Assembly (NCBI RefSeq): GCF_964204645.1
Contig: NC_134030.1
Span: 4,627,855-4,691,854, forward strand
Length of the DNA: 64,000 bases
Direction of reading: 5' to 3'
Origin: Tubulanus polymorphus
Taxonomy: Eukaryota > Nemertea > Palaeonemertea > Tubulaniformes > Tubulanidae
Part shown: positions 46,912 through 58,494 of the stretch, one piece after another
Layout of the letters: each line of letters begins with the position of its first letter
Numbering within the stretch: the first letter of the stretch is position 1
Translations under genes and position numbers: made by a program
Notes under the pieces: model-generated
What the model was told of the DNA's origin: nothing
Databases searched by the model: none
Seen by the model: only the letters and a program-made list of their open reading frames with translations

Positions 46912-49447
46912 GGCTAAAGGCTATATTGACGTTGAAGACTCTCCTGGGTGTTTTCAGTTAGATTTGCTTTGCGCACTTCATCGCGGCACCAGTTTACACG
47001 ACTCGAATATGATCGATCTTTGGCAAACAGAGAAATCTCTTAATCAATTCTAGTAACTGGCTGCCGCTTTGAAAACTATTTCAGTAGATAGCAATTTGTT
47101 TAAATACGTCCAGTGCTGTGTTTAGACGCCGACATCTGGTATACGATTCGCTAAAAAAAGCTATATTGCTTTGCTTCGGCGTTGTCTAGCATTGCACATT
47201 GAAACTACCTGAGCCACTAGCCCGGCCACTAGATATCGTTATCTTGATGTATTAAAATGTCGAGATGATAAAAGACTTCTCGTGTTACATGTGCATTAAT
47301 AAAGTCACTGACAGATAAATTGAATTTGTAATTGATTAGTGAATTGAACGAAATGATATCATATGCGGGGGTGTTGAACACAGCATCTGTATTAGAATCT
47401 AGAATTAACTAATTAACACATTTGGTTAATTACGCTTCTGATGACACCGAAGGTTGCGGGAATATTATTAATTATAGCTGCTGGTGGGCAGTCTTGCAAG
47501 TGGCAAACTATATCTCGTTCTACTGTCTCTGGAATGAGGCTGAATTGTTGCGCAGTCATGTCTGGATTCATACCAGTCTAAGCCTTTTTATGATATAGCT
47601 AATGATGATTTAGCAATGAAAATCGCGAACGACTGTGCAACTAGGCCCTGCCAGCAAGCAATAGCGATGTCGACGCCATCTAGCGACTTTTTGGCATATA
47701 GGCGATGATTCTTTTTTGAAATTAATATTCACCGGCGAATTTGCTTCAATCAGTGCGCAGGCGCGCACGCAAGTTATATTCAAATGGCCCGGGATAACTG
47801 GGTCAAAAATTCAATATGAAATAATGTGTATATCCGCTTAATTTTTCTATGATGTAAATAAATGAAATGAGACAATAAATCGATAACACAAGAGCTGAGA
47901 TTATTGGCGTTATCTTTAGTTTTAGTATACATGTTTGATAAATATCCGTAGCAGCAATAACGATAAAAACCTCATTTTCTAATGAGAAATAACAGTAAGT
48001 TAACGCGAATGTTTTCATCATATCCTCTCATCAGGTGAAATACAAGTGAATCCAATAATAAAACTACAAATTGGTAGATTAATCCAACAAGAGTTAAAAT
48101 TACAAGCGCTAATTCTAACTAATTACAAGCCATCTCTATGTCTACACCGGAAACAGTTGAAGGACGATGGGTAACACGATCGATCGGTAGCGCTAAGAGC
48201 CTTTCTTGTTTACCACATACGCCCCTCCCCTATGTACACATTTTGTATGGTGGTATTCAAACTGGTGGGTAAAATGTTGAATATTTACACCAATCCCCGG
48301 GCGACACCGAGCATTAAGTGCCGTCGAAATAATGGCGACTGGCGGGCGCCGTTTATTATACTCCGAGATATACACATTATGTGGCCATCAATTCATGAAA
48401 ACAGTGATCATCAATTTACAATTGGTCGGTTAACCATCCTGTTTATCGAATCGGAAGAAAATGTTTCTTTTGTCACACCGCATTTAAAGCGGTGTATCGC
48501 TACTTACGATCTTTTGTGATCTGTAAATCTTGACTCCCATATGAATGTTCATTGATGACCGAAGTGAAGATTCGCAAAATTTTCTTAATTTTCTCTCGAT
48601 TTTTTTGCAATTGACTCCGCCTATTCGCCGAGTAATTTGAGATGTTGTGTTCAAAATCTATTGAATCTCACATTTTCATATCCTTTTTTTTACATACATG
48701 CAAACATGTCGAATATAGTCTTTTTCTTTTCTTTTTAATCTAACATTTCACTATCGATCTAATATTTCACGAAACGTTAGTGGCCTATCACAACAGATCT
48801 ATATACGAAATTTAAATATCGCTTGTCTATTGAATTGAATAATGATGTTCTGCGGTTGAATTAGCCAATTTAACTATAAACACGGTACAATTAATATGGA
48901 TGGTCATTATTAGCGAGCAAGAGATTCGTCTTGTCACCGGAGGGCTTTCTACTGAGCTGCATAAAAACCTTCTGCCTCGATGAAGAACCACGCTGATTCC
49001 ATTCTTAGAAGGAGTCCCGCCATATTATACCGACCGACGACGACGGAGAATATTTATGTCCTTTGCCTCTATCCAAACTGATTCGTAACAGAGGAAGAGG
49101 CGACGATGCAGTTGAACATGGAACTGGATGAAATCTGTGGTTAATTCTGATGTTTGTTGAATATTGACGTTATTCACGATAAAATCACTGGAAAATCGGA
49201 CAGAATTTTGTTATGGTATATTTGTTAATTTGTTAGACCGCGTTTAAGATTTGTTCTGTCTCTTAGTTCTTATTTCAACATGACCAAACGCAGCGGAATT
49301 CCATTTACAAAAATCAAAACGCGCTGGAAACGATTTTCGTGAGGAAAATATATTTGGGATATATCTACATACACTCTTTTAAAGCCGTGAAATTTGTCTT
49401 AGTCGTTCATTAATGCAACGAGAACTAATCGAAGAACATTTACAAAA

Positions 49448-52400
49448 ATGGAAATCTTGTCATCGGTCACGTTGTTTTTCATTTCTCTGACGATAAGTCC
49501 GTGTTCGTCTTGTATATTATTACTAAACGGTTGGAAGCCGATGTCCGTTAAGGAAAGAGCGCAGCTTGCTGACGTAGTTGTAGCCGCGCACGCAATAAAA
49601 ACTTTCAAAAACCATCGCACAAAATCCGACACATATAGCGCCCTGTTTCGGCTCGATAATGTTATCAAAGGCAACAAAATACTGGATAAGATATCACCCG
49701 CGTTGAATAACCATCGTCCTTCTTACAATATCAGTAATTTTGGTGATAAAGCTATGTGTTACGCCGATATCGAAGCCGGAGAAAAATATATCCTATTTCT
49801 AACGACTTTCAAAAATCGTCTTTCGGCTAAATATGATGATATATTTGGGGCAGCAGCCCCGTATACGATTGACGACGAGGAAGAACTCTACAAAGATTTA
49901 GGTATGTTTTCCTTTTATCGAAACAAAAAGCAATTGACCGCTAAAATAATCAACTGATTGCTGAAAATGTTATTTCAAGTAAAATGTAATAAATATTTAA
50001 TGTATGATTCATTTATCCACATATTACAACAAAATGATGGCGTTCTTTTGACGCTTACGGCGTTTATCAATAAAAATAGAAATAAGATCAAAACTACAAA
50101 ATCGTAAATCTTAAAATCGTATATAAATTCTTGAAGATTCCACGTTTATCGTTTTCGGTAGAAAATGTTCGTTTCATAAAACGATATTACAGTAAACGCC
50201 GTAGTAGGTTAATCATTAAATTTTTTGATAGAATTTTTCGAAGAATTGTTGAATCACCCACGTATCAATTTGGAAGTTTAGCCTGATAACTTTCACGCGT
50301 AAATCCTGCGTGGATATTCGAAGAAAAAAGATATTGAATCGAATCCGTCTGAAATTATGAATTATGTTCGATTTTTCGTTTGCCGAAAGTGCTTTTCGTA
50401 GTTTATATGCTACTGAAATTTGTTGTTAATCAGAAATCAATTGCGAGATGATCGGAACACAATTTCTCGGAAAAATTAAAATGTATGATGATTTCTGGGA
50501 AAAATTAAAATGTATGATGAAATTATCTATATTTCGGATAGCTTAATCAGCACATGTATCCTCCCTCTATGTACCCGATTGTTGTAAGTATATCACCATA
50601 ATTGGGAATGGTCTTAGAAAGTTGTTATATTTAACTTTCTTATCTGTTTTTGACGCTACAACGTTTAGGTAGGAATTCGAATTCATATTCTTGTATTCAA
50701 GGTTTATTAGATCATTCAGATTTACTTGCGAAATGAAATTATTTTCGTGAAAAAAGCTTCCATTACATAAATTGATGTGAAAGAATTTGTAAAAGTTTCG
50801 GATCAGAAGGCTTTTGAATATTCCATACGTCTCGCATAGTTCATCATGTTTCTACGAGGTTCATCAGAAAAAAAACACAGTTTTTGAATATTTTATATAC
50901 GACGACGCGGGATATGATGGATTCTCTTCTAGACCTACAATTACGGTTATAATTTATCATTCCTACTATGCCAAAAACTGTATGATCCGCGAACGTCTAA
51001 TTGGTCGCGCCTCGTTTTTTCTATCTCATTCATTCATTTATTTATTCATTCACAAGTGCTTTCGGATATTTCAGAAAACTTTGTGCGCCGTACAATTTAG
51101 CCCGGAGTCAAGTGGTGTCGAGGATTCTATAGGCGATTGTCGGCGCACTGGTTTTCTTTTTCGATTCACAATGTGGGTATTGCGACTCCATTCGAGCATA
51201 AATAATTGCTAGGCAGGCGGGTATTATTGAGGTAAATTATAGGCCTCCGTTGTCGAATCGTCAGGCTAGGCATAAATAGCTTAACGCGCAAACAAAGCCT
51301 CGCAACTCCTTAAGTGTCGCTATCTTTCGCTATATCGGGAATTTTGTCGGGCTTCAAAAGCTAGCCTACTTGATGCTTGATTTTGTTGTTATTCGAAACA
51401 CTTGATCGAAAACAAGAAATCGCATACGTTTTAACGCTGTCTTATTGATTTAATCTTGGTAATCGACCATAAATAGGCGTTAAGTGGCGCATCAACTCCT
51501 TAGATACCGACGACTACTACAAGTTCATTAATCAACCCATCCGTAGATGGGCTTTCTACATCGATAGAAATCTAAACAGTTTTATGATCACCCTTCATCC
51601 GAAACAGTAGAACTTGATAATTTTCATTTATAGTAACTATGGTCTTTTTGTCATTGAATAGAGGAGTTGATACCGAAAAAGATTGTTTTTTTTCATTTTT
51701 CATGACATTTGAATGCAATCTGAATATGTGAATTGTTTTAACAGGATGGAACGCTTGGTCTGACTGGTCGGCCTGTGATAAGCAATGTAACGCTGGTACG
51801 CAAATTCGCCAACGTCGATGTATGTCATCAGAACATTGTGTACAGGAGAAGCAACCACAAAGAAAGCGACAATGCAACTTGTTTCCGTGCAAAGGTTTGG
51901 TCCTGGCTGCAAAAACCACTTAGAACTTTAGATTATTATGTTTTTATCAGGCAGGCTACGATTTGTCTCTACCGATTCCAGAAGTCTCTTCTGGCGCGTT
52001 AGTTTTGACCAGAATATAATCCGTAAACCTGATAGAAATCCAGAATTGCTATTCCACAACCGGAATACGTTTAATCGAAACCTCCCTTACTAAATGATAA
52101 AAAAGTGTTTTCAATCTCAGAGGATTATCCTCATATTTCTCTTTTAAAATATCCTCTTTTCCACACATAGGATTCCACGATTTCATAGCTGCTCTGGGCT
52201 TTCAGTTCTTACCAAAAGGCGTAACCAAAACACCAGACCGAAAAACCGCTTTCTCCATCAGCAGCGATACCAAGTTATTCGTTCCATTGGCGAATTTCAT
52301 CAAACCGAAGTTTCCGTTAGATTTTTCGATTTTGTTAACAATCAGATTAGAATCAGCTGCCAGAGGTGGCTTCATCTTTGGAATAACTGACATGAAAGGA

Positions 52401-54734
52401 AGACTGAAATTAGGAGTATCTATTGGTGCAGCGGCGATCCGACTTGACTATTCCGATTTTGCAGGAAAACCAGGCGTGAGTTTTAACGTTACTTTTCATA
52501 TCGCATCTAGAGTATTCAATATTTATGGGCTAATGAGCATTTCTTGTCTTAATTGATTTGATTTGATTTGATTTATCTTGCATAGATAATTGGTACAGAG
52601 ATTATAGTTGTTGCACAGTGTAACAATAATCTATGCGAGGAATGAAAGAGACAAAAAGGCTTATACTGGCTAAAATCCCTCACCACTTGCACTTACATTC
52701 ATTCTCGCACTCATACGCGCATCACACTAACGTCACATATAAGAACCAATTGTACATCAATTTTTGTTTTTTGCAGGCCAGCTTATCGCCATCATTTTCC
52801 GTATCGTTGACCGAAGGTCGGTGGTATCACTTGGCGTTTTCCATAGAAGGTACTTTCGTATCGTTATTCGTGGACTGCGTCGTCGTTGGGAGAGAGAAAC
52901 TGAACAGAGTTGGCGGATTTGATCATCGACAAACCATACTTTCAGTGCCTGTGCCATTTGGAAGGAAACCCAAATCCGCTTTCCAGGTATACCCCGGTAC
53001 CCATCGCTTTTTATAACAATGAAAACTAACTTGGAAGTTTGTTGACGCCTTAATAAAATAATACGTTTATTGCTTAATATTGTCGACAATGTTAAAGATT
53101 GATTATTTAATGTTGGACTTGAATATATCGATGAATAGAATTGAATTGAACGGCAACCAGTCTAACCGCGATGTATTGATGACGTAGTGCACATCGTCTA
53201 AAAAATAATTATTAGAAAAATAATAATCAAAATTTATCGAAAATAAAATAAGAGTTATGAAATATATTCAATTACACAATAGATACCAAAATTCACAATA
53301 GTTATTTTGAAACGCCAATATTGATGACGCAGTGCACATCGACTCACACAGAACCCTTAAATAATGTATACAGGAATATAAATGTATACAAACATTATTT
53401 TAACGGTTTTTTTGGCGTCAAAAAGAATCTCATTTGCCAATGTCTACCGATAATGATAAATGAAATCGTATCTATTGATACAGGGTGATATAGAACAGTT
53501 AGCCGTCGTTGAAAACCCAAAAGCTGCTGAACTTCAGTGTGGAAAAGTGCGTGAAAAGGGCGATGAAGTATGACTCGTTAACAAGACAGTGCTGATTTAC
53601 TACTGAGTTCTTTCTGATAGAAATAATATGAAAATGCTCTTATCTACATTTTCACAGATTAAAACAGTAGATGAGAACAAGATGACTGACTCTATGCGAG
53701 GGGATGAACGGGACAGTTTAGAAACGACAACCACCATCGCAACCCATAGAGGTTCATGACCATATTCATTTTCTTGTTGTCTTATTCATAATAAGTACAG
53801 CATTTAGATTCGGAGCAAATTAGCTCACCGTACTCTACGATTCCATCTTAATATAATGATATTTTCTTCATTCTTTATAGCGAACTGTTATTGCATGAAC
53901 GGTTACTGTGATAGTATGGGGGTATGCCACTGTTCGGTGGGATACACAGGAAAGACGTGTGGCGAAGGTATGGAAAAATACCTGAACCAGTTTACAGATA
54001 AAAAAAATCTACTGCTCGTCACAAAATCATTTGCTTTTTGCCATTTTTATAGCAATCTGCTGTCCTTCATGTCAAAACGATGGTAGATGTGTTCATCCCA
54101 ACGTCTGCCAGTGTAAGCGAGGTACATATGGCAAAACATGTCAAAACAGTAAGTATTGTATAAGCATTAATCTTCGTCGAATCCGATTACCTACCGATAC
54201 ACGGGCGTCACCAGAGGGGGGTTGGGATGTGCGGACGACCCAGCTTTTTAAATCCAAGTTCCGTATTTTTAGTTCCTGATTTAGTTTTTTCATATCCCGG
54301 AAATTTCATAAATATTTTACCTTAAAAAATCCTAGTGACGCCTCTGCAATATCAGCCCTTTCGAGAAATATTTAGTATCTGAGTATTCAATGTATGATTC
54401 TTTCTGACAGTTTATTGTCAAAGGCCCTGCTTGAACGGTGGAAGATGTGCTATGTTTAATCGTTGTATATGCCCGCCAGGTTACTACGGCCATCAGTGTC
54501 AAATGCGGTAAGTTAACGAAGCAGCCACTATCGCGTATTTCCGTTACTGACGACAGATACGGGTTCATCTTTGAAAAAAAACCTTTTACATTTCATAGGC
54601 ACTGTATATATAGGGCTATAGCAGTGCCCTTCGTTGAAGGTCACATGATGCCTGTGACCGAGGTTCACAGTGTTCCATGTAGTCAGTGGTCGTGGGCGAT
54701 GTGTCAAAATACTCGGTACGTATACATCGTGTAA
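49448..54734 (+). CDS. secreted multidomain protein: NtA-like, TSP1, TSPN/LamG, three EGF
   Basis: A predicted extracellular matrix protein of 570 residues from ten exons: 49448-49901, 51745-51894, 52171-52475, 52777-52986, 53484-53567, 53658-53751, 53881-53967, 54053-54148, 54411-54507, 54599-54734. All phases agree. Signal peptide 1-21. Residues about 22-150 resemble the agrin NtA/NTR-type fold, with LADVVVAAHAIKTF and ISNFGDKAMCYADIEAGEKY. TSP1 repeat at 153-201 (WNAWSDWSACDKQC, with C-mannosylation motif W-x-x-W). TSPN/LamG-like domain at about 203-400, with GRWYHLAFSIEG and FVDC typical of that fold. An acidic linker follows, then three short EGF modules (433-526) like those in WIF1, and a Cys/Trp-containing tail. 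NtA in agrin binds laminin; whether this one does is unknown. A miniature transposon sits 40 bases past the stop. The weakest donors are those of exons 5 and 6. Confidence 0.82.
50462..50519. repeat. 29-bp tandem duplication in intron 1
   Basis: Two adjacent copies (50462-50490, 50491-50519) of a unit beginning ATTTCTSGGAAAAATTAAAA differ at one base. Confidence 0.9.
53174..53341. repeat. dispersed 23-bp direct repeat in intron 4 of the NtA/EGF gene
   Basis: TATTGATGACGTAGTGCACA (53174 onward) recurs with one change at 53319 onward. It is short and of unknown origin. Confidence 0.7.
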
Positions 54735-54774
54735 AAAGACATATTTCCCAATTTTTGAAACTTGGTCGCGCGAA

Positions 54775-55101
54775 CATCCTCGCTTGCCAGGGGTCCGGTA
54801 TTACTCCCGAACTCGCTTCCACCAGCCCCCTGGCCTCACGAAGCGTGATTTCATTACTGGCGCTGTTGCGCATGACGTCATATATCGATTTGCGAAATAC
54901 TTCCTTGTTCGGTAAAACGTTCGCTGATTGGTCAATTTAACGGGAAAACCAACAGAAGTCTACTGACGGTTTGTTACAAGCGCTGTGATTGGTACGACCG
55001 GATTCTGGTCGGCTAGTAACGACTCCAACGACTCGTGGGGTCAAGGGGTTCGGGGAACAGCTTTAGCGTAGTGGGTTCGAATCCCTTGACGGGTGAAGAT
55101 G
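54775..55101. mobile_element. miniature inverted-repeat transposon, long copy, perfect 9-bp target duplication
   Basis: The element starts CATCCTCGCTTGCC and ends GACGGGTGAAGATG. It is flanked by the identical 9-mers TCGCGCGAA at 54766-54774 and 55102-55110. It is 327 bp with no coding capacity, and carries a CRE-like TGACGTCA and a pol III B-box-like GGTTCGAATCC near its right end. It is the parent type of 17499-17602. It is inserted in the probable 3'UTR of the NtA/TSP1/EGF gene. Confidence 0.9.
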
Positions 55102-55538
55102 TCGCGCGAAAGGTGTTTCTACGATATACATTGATAACTGTTTAGCTATCAACACGTGAAATGATCTCATTTCAGAGTGTACTACAGAATGGCTTACAGG
55201 GTAAACTATCGAACACAATACAGATGCACATATCCTGGTTATAAAACTTATAACGGTTTTATCAAATAAATACTTCATAAATGAATACATGTGATTTTAG
55301 ATACAAAAATATTTGTCATTTCTCCGATAGTATCTCCGGTCGGCATCTCGCTCGCCATACTGATCTTTGTAATAAAACGTTAGAATCCCAGAATTGTGAA
55401 ATGGGCTAAAAACTTTGAATATATAGAAATATTATGATGATCTTTGAATAAAATGATCTTTGTAATCTTTTTAATTCTATACGAGAATTATGCGTTACGC
55501 GCCATGTCCATCAGTAACCTAAGCTACAAGAGAGGAAA

Positions 55539-55546
55539 TGACGTCA
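55539..55546. promoter_or_regulatory. perfect CRE palindrome about 115 bp upstream of a start codon
   Basis: TGACGTCA lies upstream of the ATG at 55661 of the next secreted-protein gene, a plausible proximal promoter site for CREB/ATF factors. Function is inferred. Confidence 0.4.
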
Positions 55547-55660
55547 GCGCCAGCGTGCATATAATATCGAAGTAAACGGATGATATCCCCATAGTTATCA
55601 GATACAGCACTGGGTGACAATTTGATTGATATTAGAACCAAGACATATACATTACTAGAC

Positions 55661-57016
55661 ATGGCAAAGAAGGAAAACATGGGTATATACTCAGCAGCTT
55701 TTATCGTAGTTTGTGTCCTGTCACTAGCTGGTTGTTCGGTGCCGTTCGGCCGACAACAAAAAGATGATAAGGACCCAATGAAAAACACCGATAGCGACGA
55801 TGGATCTTTTTTGCCGATTGAAAACCGCAGAGGAGGTGGGCCGCGAGGAGAACGAGACGACGACGTCGATATCAGTGAAAGTAAGGAAGTTTTCAGAGAT
55901 ATCGTTCCGAGAGCATATCCCCGAGAAGCTACGCTTTATAGAACAGCGGACAGAGACCTTTGTTCGTCATTACGGGTAAGTATGATATGCAAATGTTTAT
56001 GGTGTTGTTGTAATTCAACGAAACGTTTTTCGTCACCTGTATTCGATTCGTAGGACAACATAACGCCCGATAAGAATTAAAACCGCTTTTTGGAACTTAG
56101 TCTAAATTATTTGTTCATGTCATCAAGTTATCTAACTATGTTTACTACGATTGGTTACATGCTTTCTTTTTTCACAATGAAGCGATCATTGAAAATCTGT
56201 ATTGTTTTTAGCGGCGGCTTAATCCTCGTGCTCTATCTGCGGTACGAACAGCGTTATTTCCTCTTCCTCCGGTGAGTGATGATTTGTTTTTCGAAACAGC
56301 AATTTCATGTGTTCATTTCACGTGAAAAACAATGTTCATTTCATTATTTGAGATGAAAAAGTTAAATTCTAAGATAGAAACCATCCGGTCAGTGAAATCA
56401 TAAGTGAAGAGTATGGAGGAGAATGTATTATAACATGCGTATCTTAGTGGTTTACAATTAAAAGAAAAAACAAAACGTTTCAAATCGTTTTTTAGATGGG
56501 AGTGCTCATTATAGTTCGTGAAGTGGACGACGAAGGTCGACTGAAAAGGTCATCGAGGACTGCAACTCTTTCACCACGTTTGACGGTGATAAGCGCTCTG
56601 TGGAAGGTTAAAGAGTCGTTTAAGCAGGAAAACACATTTTCGGATGTGGAGAATCCTTTCAATTTCGAGATAGTCAGGAAGTTCCGATGTCTCGTTCTAA
56701 GAAGGTACCACGCATCGGAGAATGAAAGCCACTGGACGGTTACAGTTAAAAACCGTGGCAAGGTACGTTACATACACGTTTAGAACCAAAGGGCCCGCTG
56801 CCATTTTACCTCAAAATCAAAAACCAATCCTTTATCCCCATAACACGCTTGGGGAGTAGGCTTGGATTCTTCATATCTGTTTGATCATATCTTAATCTAT
56901 TCGTTCTATGTATTTTCTAGTTAAAATACAAGAATAACTGCGTTCCAACTGAGCGGATTTTACACGCAGGAGATGTGGTCATATTAGAAAATCACCCGAT
57001 TAACACGAACGAATGA
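55661..57016 (+). CDS. secreted protein of unknown family
   Basis: Exons 55661-55975, 56496-56762 and 56921-57016 are all in phase 0 and encode 225 residues. A further in-phase exon, 56212-56271 (20 codons between a good acceptor and GTGAGT), would give 245. The N-terminus is a signal peptide (GIYSAAFIVVCVLSLAGC). An acidic and glycine/arginine-rich linker follows (about 30-75). The C-terminal half, with VKNRGK and the ending CVPTERILHAGDVVILENHP, has an alternating beta-strand look. A small cysteine number (DLCSS, FRCLV, NNCVP) suggests a compact domain, perhaps of the OB/NTR kind, but I cannot confirm it. It follows the NtA/EGF gene in the same direction. The start could also be the ATG at 55679. 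Confidence 0.6.
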
Positions 57017-58494
57017 GGCACATGAAATCCACGAATGTCGAATTATTAGCAAGAAAATAGAATACACTTAGAGTGATATTCAGTACCAACCATCAAATTG
57101 GAAATAAGAATCTTTTCAGTAAAAGTTATTTTTCACTGTACACCACCAACAGCCGAGCTACAGTCAATCCCCGATATACACTCACATCAGTGGTTTAGGA
57201 TTGTTGCGGTGGCGGATCGGGGATTAAATTTCATCCTCGAAAAAACCTGGCATTTTGCGGAAGTTGGGGTTTATCAGTGGGTGTGGTATATCGTAGATTG
57301 GCTGTATTGTGATATTATTTTCACTCAATGTAACACTAAACTACGTGTATATTCCTGACGGCAAAAATTGTGGCACCTCTCCGAGAACTATGAATAGGCT
57401 TATGGCGGAAATGAAATGAGTGGAGAATAAATTCAGTATATATGTGCACACTACAACGCTTATTCAGTTGATGAGACCCGTATTTCGAAGGATGGTACGT
57501 TTTCATAATTGATTCTAAGTAGACAAATATAACTGACATTTACGACACGTTACGGGGGGTTACTCATTCACATCGTGCCGTAACGTGGAGGAAATAATTA
57601 GATTATCAGTTTAAGTTAATTCGTTATTAATTTGTCAGCATGAGTATCCACCCCATACCCTAGTAGGATATGAAACTTGCAATCTATTAATTTAGCAGGA
57701 CTTATACTTGACAACTGTAGATGGGATTCGTCTAGTCATCACCGTAGATCGTACATTTGAGAGGATCGTATCTGGGACCAAGTCTTCTTCAAGCAGTCGT
57801 TGTTATGGCTGATTCGCACTAATGAATAAATAAAACGACGAACACAGCTTCGAGGGATACATTCATCATGTAATACTGGTAGCTGTTTATTTTTTTTTAC
57901 AGAATTTACAAAAATACACGATATCTGCTGACTATTTACACAAAAAACTAAGATCTTCCAACATTTATATTTGGTATAGCTTCATATCTTACTGAATAGT
58001 TCGTCGTGCGATATTTTGTTATACATCATTCAGAACAAGCAGATCACATGTAAAATTTGTAGTACCATTAACCAAATCATTTTATTGGGAAACGAATTAA
58101 AAAACGGAAATTTTGAGCTTAGTCATAACCTGACTTTGTGAGAACTGGCCATTCTTCGAGCACTAAATACATATATTATTTGCACTGTACACTATACATC
58201 TACATTGGACAAATTTCCAAATCCATTTTTCCTTTTTTTACAAAACAATAGTTTCGCTGTACAATGGAAAATTTGTATGAACATCTTTATCGATTCATCC
58301 ACAACTAGTCATTTTATGTCGCACACAGTTATATCACAATCTACAATATTAGCCATAATGAATGATCAAATCATTGATTCGAATTAGCAGAAGTCTTAAT
58401 CCGAAAAAACCTTTCTTCGACTTAATTACGAGCTCTAGTCCGAATGTGTCATCTTTTGCAGTAGGTTTCGATGAATACAGTCGTTTTTTCCGTG
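57017..58494. other. convergent 3' flanks of the secreted-protein and Ig-receptor genes
   Basis: Besides the Tc1-like miniature element (57161-57304) it holds a perfect 10-bp inverted repeat CACGTTACGG (57546-57555 and 57578-57587) and poly-T tracts. No gene was recognised. Confidence 0.45.
57161..57304. mobile_element. Tc1/mariner-like miniature element, 144 bp
   Basis: The ends CAGTCAATCCCCGATATA and, inverted, CAGCCAATCTACGATATA are terminal inverted repeats flanked by TA on both sides. A shorter related copy lies at 58781-58865. Confidence 0.75.

Larger units (their letters stand above)
45372..49447. other. intergenic between G-alpha and NtA/TSP1/EGF genes
   Basis: A 4.1-kb stretch with one weak candidate gene on the minus strand (46579-46911) and a TA microsatellite at 46203-46252. 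The left end is the G-alpha 3'UTR and the right end the promoter of the next gene. Nothing else was recognised. Confidence 0.4.
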
